Positions 37,332 through 49,086 of a stretch of DNA of 64,000 nucleotides are shown one piece after another. The notes under the pieces were generated by a model, which did not search any database, had not been told where the DNA came from, and saw nothing but the letters and a program-made list of their open reading frames with translations. The stretch comes from Setophaga petechia. Lineage: Eukaryota > Chordata > Aves > Passeriformes > Parulidae. The DNA is taken from contig JANCRA010000001.1 in the NCBI GenBank assembly GCA_024362935.1, positions 56,996,430 to 57,060,429 of the forward strand, written 5' to 3'. Made by a program: the position numbers and the translations under genes. How positions within the stretch are numbered: the stretch's first letter is position 1; each line of letters begins with the position of its first letter.

Positions 37332-38783
37332 CTACAAAAAAAAGTAGATATATCAAATAAAAATTAACAGTTGTTATTAGCACAGACAGCATTTTCACAA
37401 AAAGAAAAATAAAAGGCATTTTCTGGGTGAAGAAGGCACAATTCTAAGTCTTCCCACCCTCTATCTCAGAGCACAAAACACTACTGTGTTTTATCATTTT
37501 TTATTAGCAAAATGTCTGAATAGTGAGGTTCCACTAAGGCTTCATCTAAATTCTGACGATTTTAACGTTTCCTTATAGTGCTATAAACCAACTTTATGCA
37601 AGGAATAAGACTGATACCAGAACTTTAGGTCAGAATTTCCAGATTTCAAATTTTTGCAGTTTACATGTTTTCCTTAAGTTTGCCATAGCTCAAAGCAAGA
37701 GCTACATGCCACCATTATATACCAGCTAAATGCATAAAAATCAATCTATCTTACAATGCCATGTATAAAGAGTACCTTGAAAGACATGACTTCAATTTTT
37801 AACTCAAAGTCAAAAAGGACTGGCTTCTGCCATCTCTGTGTAAAGCAGACTTTTGAAGAGACATTTTAAATACCCAAACACTCGGTAGCTCCCAGGAGAG
37901 GCAAGGTTAAAAAAACAGGTGCAACCAAGTGTCAAAGTCAAGTAGAAGCTTTGGTACAGAAAGCAAATGAAGTGCTGCAAATACATTTTGGGGGACAGCT
38001 TTTACATTTGCCTGTAGGGTCACAGTTCTCATGATATTAATCATCACAGAAAAGCAAACCATCTAGAGAATGAAAGTGATCATATGAGTCTGGTTTTATA
38101 CAGCACAGGCCCACAGGCATATTTGGTTTAAGAAGAGCTATTTTCAGTATAAACCAGCCTAGTCAAAATAAGCCATTAAACTGCATTACTAAGACTATCC
38201 TACACATCCACTTGCCTCAGGCTCAATAAATGTGTTACGAAACTAAATAAATCCACAAGAGACTAAAAAGAAAGGAGAAGACATGCATGCTTTGCATCTT
38301 AAAGGATGAAAAATACTACAAAACAATCCTTACAGCCTCTAACAGGCAGGGCTGAGAATTTTGAGAAGTTGGTGGCAGGAAGTCAGACTCATCTAGGGAA
38401 TACTCACTCCTAGTAAATCTAGCTCTCTCCCATCTTCTCTCTCTGAAATTCCAAAAATAACACAGAAAGACCATATTCCCATGCACAGCTCTAAAGTTCC
38501 AACATCCTACCATTTCTCTGACCACCTCTGCCTAGTATCAGTTGACATAGGTGTCTGATGACAGAGGATATGACTTCTAAAGAAAGTTTCCTATAGATTG
38601 TGAAAAAAAAATCTTTCAAGGACAAACGCACACCACTCACACTGTTACAGGGAACCCACTCCACTGAAAGTTAATTATTTCTGAAGAACTGACGGATCTA
38701 TTCTAAACATTGTCTATAAAACTTTTTTAAAACAAACATCAGATTGTGAGAATAAAATTTTATATATATATATATGTACATAC
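37332..38783 (-). other. LRBA: LRBA intron between exons 12 and 13 (1452 bp)
   Basis: Starts on the sense strand with GTATGTACA followed directly by (TA)7; otherwise featureless. Confidence 0.8.
38761..38774. repeat. (TA)7 microsatellite next to a splice donor
   Basis: Seven TA units begin nine bases inside the intron downstream of exon 12; the sense-strand donor reads GTATGTACA then (TA)7. Confidence 0.95.
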
Positions 38784-38952
38784 CTATGCCCTTGGGAGTT
38801 ATCCCACTGCGATCCTGAGGGTTCACCACCCAGTAATAATACTTGAGGGTGTGCATGACCAAAAGAACTGTCCCAACCCGCCGGATTGCTCCATAAATGT
38901 TAACAGTGGCAATGAACTCAGTAGACAGGTAAGTGTACAGGGTCAGCTGCAC
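38784..38952 (-). CDS. LRBA: LRBA exon 12 of 28 in window
   Basis: Encodes residues 514-569 plus one base of a split Asp codon: [20 protein letters not shown], then [20 protein letters not shown] and [16 protein letters not shown]. Acceptor is ggtgtag|GTG and donor is TAG|gtatgt. [14 protein letters not shown] is a hallmark helix shared with NBEA. A (TA)7 tract starts nine bases inside the donor intron (38761-38774). Confidence 0.96.
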
Positions 38953-39556
38953 CTACACCGCCAGTCAGGAAAACAAAAAGCATCACACCTGAATTACGGC
39001 ATGTCAGACAACTGAATTCTTACGTTTCATTTGTCAAAATGTCCTAAATAGATTTTCTCTGCATAGCTTAGTCTTAAAACCTCTGAAAACTGATAAAAAT
39101 TTTAATTACATTTCTGAAACTGTGCAGTACTGGTAATAAAGTTTCAGCTGCAAAGTTTTGATCAAAGTTGTTCACTGTCAGAGAACAGAAATTCCCCAAA
39201 ACAAAAAATACTCCCTTCCAATTTATATCAAGACCTAAAATCTGACAACCAAGATAATTTCCTCTTCAAAAATTGCTGAGTTTTTCCCAGCTAACTTGTC
39301 CAAACTTCCTTCCCAGTCTGGGTCAAAAGTCACAACTCTGTTCTGCAGAACACTACAAGTTTCCCAAATCCCAGAAAACCCTGAGAGTCTGCAAAACTTG
39401 ACAATTATATGCAGCAAAGCAGACCCTGAAGACAATTCCTGGATGATTTCTGTTGTGGAGACAAAACCCATAATTCTTTGGAGTTAAGGCTTAGCTTCAA
39501 CACTCCCAAATCAATACACCAGAAGATACCTTATTGATAAGAATAAGCAATTTTAC
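38953..39556 (-). other. LRBA: LRBA intron between exons 11 and 12 (604 bp)
   Basis: Canonical ends; nothing recognisable inside. Confidence 0.8.
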
Positions 39557-39709
39557 CTGTGCTGGGATATGAATCCATATTGCAGGATTCAGGAGAACAT
39601 GATCACACAGCTGCTTCAGCAGGGGTACCCCATTGTGTAAATTGCTCAGGTATTTTGAGAAGGCAAGGCAAAGTTCTAGCACAGCTCTGGTAACGTGAGC
39701 TTTGGAAGA
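39557..39709 (-). CDS. LRBA: LRBA exon 11 of 28 in window
   Basis: Fifty-one whole codons, residues 463-513: SSKAHVTRAVLELCLAFSKY, then LSNLHNGVPLLKQLCDHVLL and NPAIWIHIPAQ. Acceptor is ttgcag|TCT and donor is CAG|gtaaaa. AFSKYLSNL and LLKQLCDHVLLNPA are strongly conserved helices of the armadillo-like region. HIPAQ replaces HTPAK of mammals. Confidence 0.96.
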
Positions 39710-39818
39710 CTGCAAAAGAAGATTTGCTTAAAGAGAGCCCTGCAACAGTCCAGGAAAGGTATTTAACTCAAGAAAAAATTCAACATTAATGTAAAACATT
39801 AAGGAAGATTTACTTTAC

Positions 39819-39927
39819 CTTTTCTAGGCTGTGTCCTATCACAAGGAAGCCTTTACAGGAAAGCATCTGTTCTTGCATAGCAATAGAGTTCTTCAACAAC
39901 TCCATGATGAATGCCAGTAAAGTAGAA
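39819..39927 (-). CDS. LRBA: LRBA exon 10 of 28 in window
   Basis: Completes the split Cys (residue 426) and encodes through 462: STLLAFIMELLKNSIAMQEQ, then MLSCKGFLVIGHSLEK. Acceptor is ttccag|TTC and donor is AAG|gtaaag. It is a pair of hydrophobic helices of the armadillo-like region. The intron to the next exon is only 109 bp. It has no ATG-started frame of its own and was located by phase and homology. Confidence 0.93.
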
Positions 39928-41178
39928 CTGGAAAACATGTTTTAGTGAACAAAAATGTGTTAAAGGGTTACAACGAGACAAAGTATTTCCAAATTAACAC
40001 TCCCATCACACAATCCTGAGATACATGTTAAGTAATGTTCTGTTATGTAAATCAGAACTTTGAAAACAAAAAGCAAGACTCAATTTTGAATGCTTGCTTC
40101 AAAACCTTTTTTTATTTTATTAATGCTTTTCTAACTTGAAATTCTGAACTCTGAGATAACCATAAAAGCAAAATCCTTCTGAATTCTTGCAAAAAGGCAA
40201 CAGTCAAGTTTGTACTACTCTCTGCTTTATGTTTCAACTACCAACTCCTGCAAGATCAGTTACAGATTGCCATTCTACTTCTTAAGCTATCAGATCAGCA
40301 AATATTTTTCTAGACACAGCTTTGCAGTTGTGCTGCTGCCACAGGTAATATTCCTATCAAGCCATTACTGCCTGTGGATCAAGACTTCAACCAGCTGAAA
40401 ACCCCTGTATTGTTGGGCCAATTTGCAACTCCATCAGACCCCTGACTTATCACATAGATGCCCAAGTCTGAGCCAGCTCAGGAGATACCAGACACAAATA
40501 GATGGGCTGAAGGAATATTGTGACCATCCCTTCTAAGAAACAATATGGATACAGATCATCTTTAAACAGTCATGAAACTACAAATGCAATGAATCAGAGC
40601 AATTACACCAGAATTCTAAAAAGCAATCCCTTTGCTTTTACTGCTCCTCTTTAACGTAGGAGCTCTAGAGCTTCACCAGCTTCTCTGTCTGGGTGCTCAG
40701 AAGTTGGATGGAGTTGAAAACAGAGCTCAAACCAGAGGAAAAGCCTAGCAGCAACACTAAGTAACAGTATCTTCCAAAAATCTGAAGGTTAAAACAAAAC
40801 CAAGAAAAATTCCAAGGAATGACTTCATGTTGCTGAAAAATTCACCCTTCCTGGAGTTTCTCTTGAAGCCTTCCCCAGTGAATTCTCTCCATGACAGGAA
40901 TAAGCTCAAGAGAATTACCCATTATTAATGCTACACAGGAAAAAAAAAGTTGTCAACTATAAAACTTGTGTACATTTTGATTCTTTGTGAGCTTTCACAG
41001 AACATGTGGTGCAAACAAGTACATCACTTTGAGGTCCTGCCTGTAACCTTTTTGTTCTTAGACATAATTCACTATTGCACAAGACAATGCCAACTACTCT
41101 GCCATTGGATAAAGCAATAGGCAATTTCCTTTACTTCAAAGGAACAAAGCCCAGGACACTGCAAGTACATGCACTCAC
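39928..41178 (-). other. LRBA: LRBA intron between exons 9 and 10 (1251 bp)
   Basis: Canonical ends; nothing recognisable inside. Confidence 0.8.
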
Positions 41179-41312
41179 CAAACAGTTGTGTCAATGTGGT
41201 CTGAGGAATATTGCCTATAGTCCAACTGTGCAAAGAGAGGGAAAAGCACCTGCACCCCTCCAATGGAGTGCAGGGCACTTTGGATGGAGTGCGTCAAGAC
41301 TGCTTTCACATC
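41179..41312 (-). CDS. LRBA: LRBA exon 9 of 28 in window (start of armadillo-like region)
   Basis: Encodes residues 382-425 plus two bases of a split Cys codon: [20 protein letters not shown], then [24 protein letters not shown]. Acceptor is ttgtcag|GAT and donor is TTG|gtgagt. [14 protein letters not shown] is a core helix of the DUF4704/armadillo-like region. A longer open frame in another phase overlaps it and is a shadow. The tail [10 protein letters not shown] is less conserved than the rest. Confidence 0.93.
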
Positions 41313-41876
41313 CTGACAAAGAAAAAACACAAAATATTGAAACCTCATTCAGACACTGATAAAAAGTTTGTTAAAATAGCCTTTAATTTCTTCAATATAA
41401 AAGCTGTATTATTACCAAACAAAAAGTAAAAACAACCTGGCTGCCACAGTCACGCTAAATGCCCAGTATGCCTGACCTACTGCTTTAGCAATACATACTT
41501 CCAGATACAGATCTGCAGTGCAGATCCTCAGCTGAATATACAGGAGGTAGCATTCAAAGCACAGGGAAGAAAAGGATTTCACATCAACAGGGCAAAGGAT
41601 GGGAGATAGGGAACAACTGTAGGGGAGTGAACACGTCAGAAGTGAGGAAGAAGGATTTTTTTTTTCAAAGCTAACCCAGCCTTTGTATTTATTAATAGAA
41701 TAAATTGTTTTCTTAGGATTTTTGGCATCATCTTTAGTTCAAGAAACAGGGGCAGGTCCAACCCAAAAAATCCCAACCTATACACAATTCCATATTAAAA
41801 TCCCTATAAAACTGGATTTTAGGTTTTCAAACAGAAATCATTTCTACCCTCCAAATCTATGAAAATGTTGATTTAC
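41313..41876 (-). other. LRBA: LRBA intron between exons 8 and 9 (564 bp)
   Basis: Canonical ends; nothing recognisable inside. Confidence 0.8.
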
Positions 41877-42074
41877 CTGCAGCATGAGGGCATGTGGTGA
41901 ATGAACAAAAATAGAAGGGTTATCCTTAGGGGATGACTCAAGACACAGCTGTGCATCTGTAGCCCTTGGATTGTACATAAAAGCAATAGCACTGGAGAGC
42001 TTGCCATCATATAGCAACAATTTGTGATGTTCATCGAGGAAGAGATCACTTTCTGCCTTGAACTTGAACGTTCC
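41877..42074 (-). CDS. LRBA: LRBA exon 8 of 28 in window (end of lectin-like domain)
   Basis: Sixty-six whole codons, residues 316-381: from [20 protein letters not shown] to [13 protein letters not shown]. Acceptor is atccag|GGA and donor is CAG|gtaaat. The segment [20 protein letters not shown] is essentially invariant among vertebrate LRBA proteins. FLDEHHK (Asp) differs from the usual FLAEHHK. It joins the lectin-like domain to the armadillo-like DUF4704-type region. Confidence 0.96.
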
Positions 42075-42915
42075 CTGGATTGGGAAGCAGGGTTGAGGAA
42101 GGAACAGAGAAAAAAATTTGATTAAGCACACCAAAGATACAGATCAGAACAACTACTGCAAAAAATGATTAAAATATTGCTTCTTTAATCAAGCAGTACT
42201 TCATAAAGAAAGGTTCTCATAAGAACCAAAGACTCATAAGACTCAAAGTCAATTTTACAGCATTAAAATGGCAGAATTCTTTTGTCCCCTGAAGAGTGTC
42301 ATTGCCAGGATGGTGGGTAATGTAAAAGAACCACATCAGCCTGGAAACAGCAGGACTGTCAGCAATGTTCACCCAGAAGGAACTAATAATTGAGGAGTAG
42401 ATAGAAAAGGAACCATCTTTTTTAGCGTATGTTTGTACAGCTGCTGGGAAACAACAGCCTTCAATTAGTGCCCCTCAGGCTATGACAAAACAAATAATAA
42501 ATCACTGCAACAAAACTAATCCTCAGCACTGACTTCACACATTAAGAAAAAACCCACTAGAACAAGCAACTGTAAAGTCACATTTCTAAAACAAATACAT
42601 CATAACTGATCTAAAGTTTTCAGCCTCAATGAAAAAGTGAACCCTGTCAGAGATAACAGCTGTATCACAACCACCAACACGGAAATTCTGATAAACGAAC
42701 AGGAGCACCATTCTTTTTGTTTTATAAGAAATCAAGAAACTGAACAAATGCTTACTTGTAGCTTCTAAGGCCATACATAGGCTTACAGAAGAAACATAGA
42801 AGAGTTTAATAAAAATATTATACTGTAAGATCATTTTTTTCAGACACAGAGGTCTCACAACATTCTTAAGACCTACCACAAAGAATTAAACTTAGGAAAG
42901 TCAATTCTAAGATAC
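42075..42915 (-). other. LRBA: LRBA intron between exons 7 and 8 (841 bp)
   Basis: Canonical ends; a 97-codon minus-strand open frame (42586-42879) has no recognisable homology and ends just before exon 7. Confidence 0.8.
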
Positions 42916-43062
42916 CTTATATCCCAGGCCAAGCTGATAAATTGCAAAGATCTGAGCAGCATTGAGAGCCTCACTAAAAAGGTAAACAGATGTCATCTGC
43001 CCACAAAACACTCGATTGGCATCTGCTGTTTCTGAAGAACCCAGGAAACATTTGTCAAACGT
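42916..43062 (-). CDS. LRBA: LRBA exon 7 of 28 in window (laminin-G/ConA-like domain)
   Basis: Forty-nine whole codons, residues 267-315: TFDKCFLGSSETADANRVFC, then GQMTSVYLFSEALNAAQIFA and IYQLGLGYK. Acceptor is ttttcag|ACG and donor is AAG|gtatct. It contains the CGQ...VYLFSEALN strand typical of the C-terminal half of the lectin-like domain. The preceding intron is 296 bp and holds nothing recognisable. Confidence 0.94.
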
Positions 43063-43358
43063 CTGAAAACAGAAAACAGAACCCAGTAACAGGGTTTAAT
43101 CCACGCTACACAAGCAAATCATGCAAAAAAATATGCATTTCATAGGGAATATTTTTACATAAACAAGTACTTGAGAGCCTCAGAAGAAACAAGTATTAAG
43201 TTCTGAGATGCATAAAACCACAATTTATTCCTCTACCAAGAAGTTACCATTTTTATTTCAACATGTTTTAAAAATGCATAAAAGGTGGGAGGTTTATGAA
43301 TAAAATGGCAACGAATATCAAGATGATCAGCCATAGACAGTGTGCAGGAATTACTCAC

Positions 43359-43478
43359 ATCACTGGTGTTGACAAACCACGTTATTTCCCCATAAGATGC
43401 CAGTTCCCCGTTCACGTAACACCGGAGTTCGCTGTTCTTCCAGCGGTTATAGATGTGCACTATAGTCACCATGTACCA
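43359..43478 (-). CDS. LRBA: LRBA exon 6 of 28 in window (laminin-G/ConA-like domain)
   Basis: Forty whole codons, residues 227-266: WYMVTIVHIYNRWKNSELRC, then YVNGELASYGEITWFVNTSD. Acceptor is tgtttag|TGG and donor is GAT|gtgagt. The WYM..IVHIYNRW and CYVNG motifs are hallmarks of the BEACH-protein lectin domain. NSELRCYVNGELASYG distinguishes LRBA from NBEA. An in-frame extension into the intron adds unrelated residues and is ignored. Confidence 0.96.
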
Positions 43479-44250
43479 CTAAACAATAAAAAAACAATTG
43501 ATATAACTCTATAAACACTTGGGAGTAGCTTAAGCATTCAAGTGGGGCTTGGAAGAACAAATTCAACTCTTTATGTGAATTAAATTAAGACTGAAATATG
43601 TATTTTAAGTAGAAAAGATTAATAAGTCACTGGTGAGTTTTCTTGCATTGCTATGTTAAAGAATAATATGCCATTCTTTCCACAAAGGAGCTAAAAAGGT
43701 ATTTATGGCATGTAGCTCCAAAAATCTTTATGACAATGCTGAACGAAATTTACATTGAAACTACTCTGTAAATAAGTTCCAAACTGAGCTACTCTTAGCA
43801 GGATGGACTACTACAGATGCCATTCCAAAGAGCAAGGATGGCTCCAGACTAAAGCCTCTCAAAGGCTGTGCATGTCAAATTATCACAAACAGAATCCATA
43901 TTTACAGCAAGGGATTACTGATAAGGAATTCCTGAGGAGGCCTGTTCTCCCACAAGATGTTTACATCAATTCCAGAAACATTACAGAATATCCAAGTGAA
44001 AAAGGGAACATCCAACAACACATAACACCACCTAATAGGCAAGTCAGCCTTGAACATCAGTAATAAAATCAACTCATGTTTTAGTTGTAAAATTCAAAAG
44101 AAATAAGAATTCAGAACACATATTTGTTTTGCTCATTCCAGTGTAACTATTTTTCTACAGAAAGATGAGATTAATCAACAGCTACAACACAGACTACCAG
44201 GCTACAATTTTAGACTCGTGAAACATGTTTGAATGATTATTTTCACTCAC
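43479..44250 (-). other. LRBA: LRBA intron between exons 5 and 6 (772 bp)
   Basis: Canonical ends; one 86-codon plus-strand open frame (43803-44063) without recognisable homology. Confidence 0.8.
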
Positions 44251-44377
44251 CTTTTGTGGCTTGAAATCAAATTTTACACAGTGCTGGAAACCTTTTCCCT
44301 TTGATTTTATGGACGTTACGATCAAGCAGCCTCCAACAAAGTGAGCAGAATAACCAAGTCCTTTGTTTGTTCGAAAA
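44251..44377 (-). CDS. LRBA: LRBA exon 5 of 28 in window (laminin-G/ConA-like domain)
   Basis: Completes the split Cys codon (residue 184) and encodes through residue 226: [20 protein letters not shown], then [22 protein letters not shown]. Acceptor is ttgtcag|TTT and donor is AAG|gtgagt. Mammalian LRBA has FRTSKGLG, so Asn replaces Ser here, a conservative change. The intron to exon 4 is just 105 bp, the shortest in the window. It was found by direct reading because no ATG-started frame covers it. Confidence 0.93.
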
Positions 44378-44482
44378 CTGACAAATCAGAACAAAATCAG
44401 CACATACACAAATGGATGCAGAAATCATTGAAAAATTAATAGAAACTGAACATTAGCAATATCAGCTTTACATAATACTCAC

Positions 44483-44604
44483 CAATATAAATAAGGCTTA
44501 TCCTTATCCACATTAATATTATTTACAGGATCCATTCTTAGCCAAGTGTGGAAAGTAAATCCATTCTGGTAGGGCCACTTGGCTATAGGAGGTAAGGCAA
44601 TAGC
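44483..44604 (-). CDS. LRBA: LRBA exon 4 of 28 in window (start of laminin-G/ConA-like domain)
   Basis: Encodes residues 144-183 plus two bases of a split Cys codon: [20 protein letters not shown], then [20 protein letters not shown]. Acceptor is tcttcag|GCT and donor is TTG|gtgagt. The [16 protein letters not shown] segment is the first strand pair of the lectin-like domain conserved across LRBA, NBEA and other long BEACH proteins. The function of this domain is not well defined; ligand or membrane-partner binding has been proposed for the fold. No open frame with an ATG covers it, so it was found by reading the strand directly. Confidence 0.93.
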
Positions 44605-46560
44605 CTGAAGAAAGCAAGAAGTCATTCATGTAGAAAGATCAACACAAGAGTAAAAGTGTGCAGCTTAAGATACACTCTACAAATATATGCTGATAAACAG
44701 AGGCACACTGCAAATGTATACAGTTCCTCTATACTGAAGAAAAAAAATCTGGCCTAACTTCTGTTCTCTTTGTACTTGATTGTTATAATATTTTATTAAC
44801 TTAAATATTTAAAAACTGACCTTTATACCTCAAAAAAGATTATTAATAGTAACCTATGCTTCAAAACTTAAGTACTTTAGTGAAACCCTTATGGAATAAC
44901 AACTTCTCAAAGTGCTGATTCAGATTGGTTTGGTAACCTGACAGAATAATCAGTTCCATTTCACATAGTGCTGGTACAGGAAAATAACTGATCATAAAGG
45001 GAACGCTGGCCACATTTCACTTAATAAATTATTTTCTCTCCTGAAATTCATATTTAAATACGCTTCCAGAGAGCATAACACAGAATTTCAAACTTCCTCA
45101 AATGAAACCCAATGCAATCTCTACCAGGCAAAAATCTTCATATCAAACATTGTGTTTTTAGTACAAAGCCCTTGAGTTACAAACCATGTGTCAGAATCCT
45201 TTGTTTCAAACAGCTGGGGTTTATTTTTTGGAGTTCCTCAGTTTGTTGGGTTTTTTAGCATTACTATTAACTTTCTGCTGGTGTGCAGCCCAGATTTGCA
45301 ATGCACACTGCAATTAAGAGTGCCATAACCTCTGATCAAAGATGCCACCCAGATGATCAATATCAGTGAATAAAAAAACATCAAAGAACTCAAGTGTCTC
45401 CAGACTTGTTATTACGTTCCCATGCTCCATTCAGCTACTCCTGTCCACACAAAATGCTATAAATCCTTCTGTACATCAGCTAACCAACCAGTCTCCATGT
45501 CTTTGCAGCCCAGTCTTAGGAACTGGTAGCATTATCACTTTACTTAACTCACAATGGATCACAGGGTAATTACAGTAAATACTTAATTTCTTAAACTTCT
45601 TAATTTAAATATATATAAAAATACTTACATAAAGGTTACTGAGACACCCCAATATCATAAAATATAGTTCAGGCAATCAACATAATTAACCAAAGTTAAA
45701 GCAGAAGTTAAATAGAAAATCACCAATAACCAAAATGAACACAAATGTGTCTGTCTATTGCCAAGTTCTGTTGCATGTGATAAAATTGCAGGAGCACTTT
45801 TCTAGTAGTCAGCATTTTTCAGTCTCCAAAGTTTTCATTCAAAAAATAATTCATTATGTCATCGAGTTGGTGAAATTCAATCTCAAGCCACCAAGGCAGA
45901 AAGCTAATGGGTTTATGTGAGGAAAACTGGAAAGAGTCATCTGATAAATCATATTCAAATCTTATTCTGAATTAAGCATGAAGTTTTGAACATAATTTTT
46001 CATTCTGCAATTGTAGAAGCAAAAGTGTTGACATACTTGAATTCCATCAGAAGATTCTGCAAAGGATTTTCCAACTGCCTATTTAGCTTCAAATTCTTTT
46101 TCAAGTGAACACCACAGAACTTAGAAATGAGTCACATGAACAATTACAAAAAGACTAATTGTTGCTAAATTTAATCCTTTTCAGTATTATTCAGCCTATA
46201 AATGTCTGGGATCAATGCTTTCTCAAGGATTTCTCGTAAGCGTCTAGAGTTAAAAGCAGGTATATTCTCCTTGCAACACAATTTAACTGAACCAGTCTGA
46301 AAAAACCCCAACAAAATACAAAAAAGCAGCCTCATTTGTATCCATTCCTTATGTAATAGTATTTCCTTCTGTAGTGATATGGCACATCTATTATAAATGT
46401 AATTTGTTCAGGCACTAGTGCAGGAGTCAGGCAGAGAAAAAAATTTGGTTAGAACTCTATGACAATGACAGATGAGACAAAGAACACCATAAATGAAAAT
46501 AAGCAAAGGCCTTAATACAACAGTGAGCAAACAAACAAGAAATGTAAAATATCTACATAC
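44605..46560 (-). other. LRBA: LRBA intron between exons 3 and 4 (1956 bp)
   Basis: AT-rich with canonical ends; no gene or transposon recognised. Confidence 0.8.
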
Positions 46561-46656
46561 TGCAGCACTTTTTCCTGGAAAGTTGAAGAAGGCATCAGGT
46601 CCATACTTCTGAGGCATGTGTTTCAACACAGACAGTAACTTCCCAGCATGTGGTGG
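46561..46656 (-). CDS. LRBA: LRBA exon 3 of 28 in window
   Basis: Encodes residues 112-143, PPHAGKLLSVLKHMPQ through NFPGKSAA: 32 whole codons, phase 0 at both ends. Acceptor is tttgtcag|CCA and donor is GCA|gtatgt. The open frame runs on into the intron (…AVCRYFTF) for a while, but the homology stops exactly at the donor. It leads into the concanavalin A-like domain. Confidence 0.95.
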
Positions 46657-48858
46657 CTGACAAAGAGAATTATTACATTTGTAAGTAAGTAAAACAAACT
46701 TCTAAGAAAGAAAAGACTATACACACAAAAAGCAAATTTTAGCACATTTTAAAACTTTGCACATGGTTGAATAACATCTGACTAAGACACTCAGCACTCT
46801 CAATAAAACAACATTAACAGTCATGAATACCTTCACACAACATAGAGTAAATGCACTGAATTAAAGCTAATTAGGTAACTTCACTAAGGACTTGAAGGCC
46901 AGAGCCACATTCACCCAGCATAAACTAAACTGACCCTGAATGTTGATTCCTGCCACTGTCTGTTCATTCCCATCAGCTCTCTGTATGACTTTGCTGGAAG
47001 CTAAAGAAAATGAACTGGTCCAGATGAAAACTAACTTAGGGAAAGCAAATGTGAACCAATTTTTAATTCCAGTTGTTCTGGGAAGTGGCTGACTGAAACC
47101 TGTACCAGCACAAGGGAGTCAGGGAATAGCTAGCAAAAGGCAGAGGGAAGATCACCAGAAGGATTCTTTTCATCAGGATGACAACCACACATGGTTTATA
47201 TTTTCACTAAAGTCCATGGAGAAAGATTCAAGTTCCAAGGGCAGTTTGGGGCACCTAAACTGAGTGCTCAGTGTGAATACTTAACACTTCTCCACCATCC
47301 ATATCCTGCTGATTTTATTGAAATAGTCTGCAACTATAAACTCCAAATCAAGTGTATGAGCTCACAACAACAGGAGAACAGCAAATACTGATCATAGTGA
47401 CAGGACAATTTTGTGTATTGTCTTTCACCACACCATATCTTTCTGGCAGATCTATTTTGAAACTACAATTTTATAATACTGATGTTTTCCTGAAAGTGCC
47501 CTTTTTTCACTCTGTTGTTAACAGTTACCCTCTGAAAACTACACACGATGTTGGAGCATTGCATGCTCCATCACAAGTATTTCAAATGTACCAAAGTGGG
47601 GGTCTGCTAAGCAGTGCTTCAAGAATCTGAGTTAAAACTGATGAGGGAATGCTGAGAGCTGCTTAGATGTCTGCAGGGCCATAGAATTTGACCAGGTAAA
47701 TTGTGTTGCAGCAAAATACTTGGTATCTTTTCAGTTCTGCTGATTTTAAGATTTATGGAGTTGTACAACTCCTTGGCAATCCAACTCTGGCATTTTTCTC
47801 TTGCTTTGCCCTGTATTTGGTCTTTAATAAGGAAAGGAAATTAAATGCAAATAGCAGGGAGACAGGAAATGAAAAAGTTAATGTTACAGAGACAACTTTA
47901 TTTCACCTACAGTTAATTATACACTCTATGCTCAATTACTAAGTTTAAACCATCTATAACGTTTAGAGTATTTTTCTTTAAGGAGGTTAAGATCTCCAGA
48001 ATTATTTATTTCAAAGGGCCTTTTAAAGTCTGCAGTATTATGTGTGCATACTTGCTTTTATATGGTATACTATTTTTTTAAATTATTTGAAGTCAACAGA
48101 GACACTGCTACCTCTCCCCTACACTAGCCAGAGTATTTAGAAATAACAGGAGCTGAATTAAAATTCAAAAGGCAGGTAAAATTATTGTTAAAATAGTTCC
48201 CAAGTCCAATGAAACAACTGTGTTTTGAAGAAAACTTTATCAGGTGGCCTCTACAACTCAGACATTTTTACTTTAGGGAAAGTGGTTACTCAGCTGTAAA
48301 AGGGTCTCTTTCTATTCCACACAGGAACAAGAGAAAAATTTTACGATTTTTCATTGGGACTTATTTCCTTCAGTTCAATTTCTGCCAAAGTTTTCACTTT
48401 TCTAACTGGATAATTTTTTTTCATCTTCAAGTAAAGTACAGCAATGTGAAAATGGGAGCAAACAGAACTGCCTCTGTAGGCATTTTTTATTTATTTCTCT
48501 CTTCTGATTTAAAAAAAAATATGCCTTTTTCCTTCAATTTTACATAGCTAGAAACAAAAAAATAAAATCATGTGCATAAAAACACTTAAGAGTCACCTTA
48601 TTGTTCCCAGGTGTTTAAAAAGACCAATACAGTTCACAGGTTCAGGAAGAAATTTAACTTGATAACTACTCTACTCTCTGTATTTTAATTGCTTTCAGGT
48701 AAAAAGATTCTTTATATAATACAAGAAAGCTCCCTATATTTTTTGGTACATTCAAAATTTGTTTATCATGAAGTTTTTGGAACAGTCTTAACTTGTGAAA
48801 ATTAGGAAAAACAAAAGCAACACAATAAAAATTGTTTCAGGTTTGTGTTTTGTTTTAC
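46657..48858 (-). other. LRBA: LRBA intron between exons 2 and 3 (2202 bp)
   Basis: AT-rich with canonical ends; several short plus-strand open frames have no recognisable homology. Confidence 0.8.
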
Positions 48859-48959
48859 CCATCTCCCTTTTTCTCCCTGCAGCTTGCTGAAGAATAACTT
48901 CAGCTCTCGAACTGTCAGGTTATAGCTCGCCAACACACCGAGCATGTCCACTAAGAGAT
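48859..48959 (-). CDS. LRBA: LRBA exon 2 of 28 in window
   Basis: Encodes residues 78-111 (D)LLVDMLGVLASYNLTVREL through ...KGRW. The first two bases complete the Asp codon split with exon 1. Acceptor is cttttcag|ATC and donor is TGG|gtaaaa. It forms the helical stretch just before the lectin-like domain. The LLVDMLGVLASY helix is shared with NBEA, whereas NLTVRELKLFFSKLQG is the LRBA version. Confidence 0.95.
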
Positions 48960-49086
48960 CTGAAAAGCAGAAAGAACAGCGACGTAAGTGCTTCATAAAA
49001 TGCAAAGGCAAATTTTTATCATCTCATTAGTAACTGTGCCCATGAGAAGCAGCACAGTGTGAGTCCCACACTGGGGCAGGCTGTAC

